Of a stretch of DNA of 64,000 bases, positions 62,350 to 64,000 are shown piece after piece. This stretch comes from Pegea sp. RAD2-039 (lineage: Eukaryota > Chordata > Thaliacea > Salpida > Salpidae): NCBI GenBank assembly GCA_034620365.1, contig JAQGEQ010000084.1:1550001-1614000 (forward strand), in the 5' to 3' direction. Position 1 is the stretch's first letter. Each line of letters opens with the position of its first letter. A model generated the notes under the pieces. That model was not told the DNA's origin. It did no database searches and was given only the letters and a program-made list of their open reading frames with translations. The position numbers were made by a program, and so were the translations under genes.

Positions 62350-64000
62350 CATTTTTGAAAATTCGCTTAATCTAATATATTAGAGTTGGGTTAAAATTAA
62401 ACTGTCTTGGAGTTTTTATCAAATTTTTCAAATCAAAATTCTTAAGAAATTATGCATAAATGACATTAGTAGTCATTCATTATTACACATTAATTGACTA
62501 TTTGCTAAGAAACATAGCCATTAGTAGAAACAGCTGATCACCAGAGAATCTTTGAAGGGGTTTTTAAAGTAAGAGTCTAAAGTAGTATTCAAGAAATAAA
62601 ATAAGGATGAAGATGAGCCAGAATTTTTTTTAAACAATTAGCTCGAAAGGTTCGACATTTGCTGCTTGTGAGAAAAATTGGTTGGTTATTAAATACTTCA
62701 AAAAATCTAACTTATGACGTAAGCAGAAATCGTATCACTGTACGCCAGAAGTATTGATGAAAATGAGCACAGTTATGTGACAAGAATAAATCTTTATATA
62801 ATAAATTCTTGATTTCAATATTGCAAACTGTCATCTAAATTTACACCGCCCACTAAACGCAATTAAAGTGCAAATTAGTGTATCCTATACCTACCATTAT
62901 AGTGCTTATAAAGCATATATAGAGTGTTATAAATATTTGTATTGTTATTTTATTTCAATAAACAAATTTATAAGAAGATTAATTTCTTTTGGAAGAAAAG
63001 ACTGCTGTTAGAGGTCTCACATTTTTTGTATAATTTTTGCTACCTACGTGGAAGCTACTTCGCCCAGTACATGCCAATCAAAATATTCTTTCTATATTCA
63101 GTTTCAATTTCTTCTTTCTTTTTTTTCATAATTCTTTTATAGTTTGTATTTAAATAAATTGTTGTTTTTTTATTAATCTTTTTTTTATGTAATTAATTTT
63201 TAATTTAATTTTTACCAACTTCGGTCAACAGTTTATAAATTAGGAATATCTTTCAGAAACATTTTTTTTCTTTATTTAAGTATAATTTTACAAATGTTTA
63301 ATTTATAAAGTTTCTTTGATATTTTGATGCAAATTTGAATCTTAATTATTTTTCTAATATTTTTAAGAACCTGGGTAAAAATTGACCATAACAATTTTCA
63401 AGTTTAATAAACGTTTTTTAATTGTATTTCTTTCTATAAAAGTGATATTTAAAAAAAAGTTTTTCTTGTTTTAGTTTAATAACTAATTAAGTTAATTAAG
63501 TTTGATTTCTCTGTTTTAAATAATGTTTTATCACTTCAGCTACATTACAGAATGTTTTTATCTTTTTATATAACATTTTTTTGTACTATTATGAAGTTTT
63601 TTAGATTTATAAAAATTTATATTTAATCTTGTTTGTTTTAGTTTCAAGTAATTTAAATATTAAAGTATTATTATATGATTTTAAATACTATATTATGATA
63701 TATTAAGCTGTTTATTTATCTAAAACATACTTAAGTAGAATTTATAAAATCAAACTTTAACATTTGTATGCAACATTATATGCCCCAAGATTCTACTATA
63801 TTATTGAGTTTGGGACTTTGTTCCTGAATCCATCACTATAACAGGCTCTTTGACTTCTTTTAAAATAAAGTTAATAAATATGATTTAAGCAACTTTGTTG
63901 ACAAGTGATTACTTAATATTATATCTATGCTTTTGTAGTGTTTCTTTTTTATATCTTATATTGAAATGTTGTTGAACTGTTAGTTGTCTGTATGATTATT
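62350..64000. other. A+T-rich end region without recognisable genes
   Basis: The part up to about 62780 may be degraded LINE sequence. Beyond that, T-rich DNA contains only low-complexity open frames such as 62942-63142. Nothing else supported. Confidence 0.5.

Overview
This window is nuclear DNA of an invertebrate animal. It is A+T rich (I estimate about 70% or more), the genes are split by GT-AG introns of about 50 bp to 3 kb, and the gene set is metazoan: a plasma-membrane Ca2+ pump with calmodulin-binding tails, a secreted ADAMTS-like protein and an OATP transporter with a Kazal-like loop. A SAXO-family axonemal protein implies motile cilia or flagella, which argues against nematodes. I cannot fix the phylum; a flatworm-like or other AT-rich lophotrochozoan genome is only a guess. 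Gene models were built by reading splice sites by eye and checking that exon phases join, then matching remembered family motifs. No alignment or transcript data were used.

Layout. 1452-14681 (+): plasma-membrane Ca2+ ATPase (PMCA), 5' end outside the window, 18 exons, with alternative C-terminal exons at 13598-14125 and a 28-bp minisatellite in one intron (8128-9076). 19106-23303 (+): SAXO-like microtubule inner protein, 10 exons, with a tRNA-derived SINE in intron 2. 24508-30536 (-): secreted ADAMTSL5-like protein (signal peptide, one TSR, Cys-rich, spacer, NTR), 13 exons. 30537-37423: a 6.9-kb gene-poor stretch. 37424-38845 (+): eIF4H, 7 exons. 41946-45075 (+): PRC1/MAP65/Ase1 spindle-midzone bundler, 10 exons. 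46664-51078 (+): SLCO/OATP organic-anion transporter, 12 exons. About 52560-53040: unidentified degenerate coding-like DNA. 53203-53526 (-): small coiled-coil ORF. 55872-57704 (+): DDX18/Has1 RNA helicase in one exon. 57897-60388 (-): three identical tRNA-Thr(UGU) genes in a duplicated unit. 58851-58945 (+) and about 61600-62340 (-): decayed non-LTR retrotransposon (LINE) reverse transcriptase pieces.

The genes do not form one pathway. They are ordinary cell functions set next to each other: Ca2+ export, axoneme stability, extracellular matrix, translation initiation, cytokinesis, solute uptake, ribosome biogenesis and tRNA supply. I found no convincing new biological system. The most interesting items are the PMCA alternative calmodulin-binding tails, the frame-neutral minisatellite, the tRNA-Thr duplication cluster and an apparent excess of the palindrome TGACGTCA.
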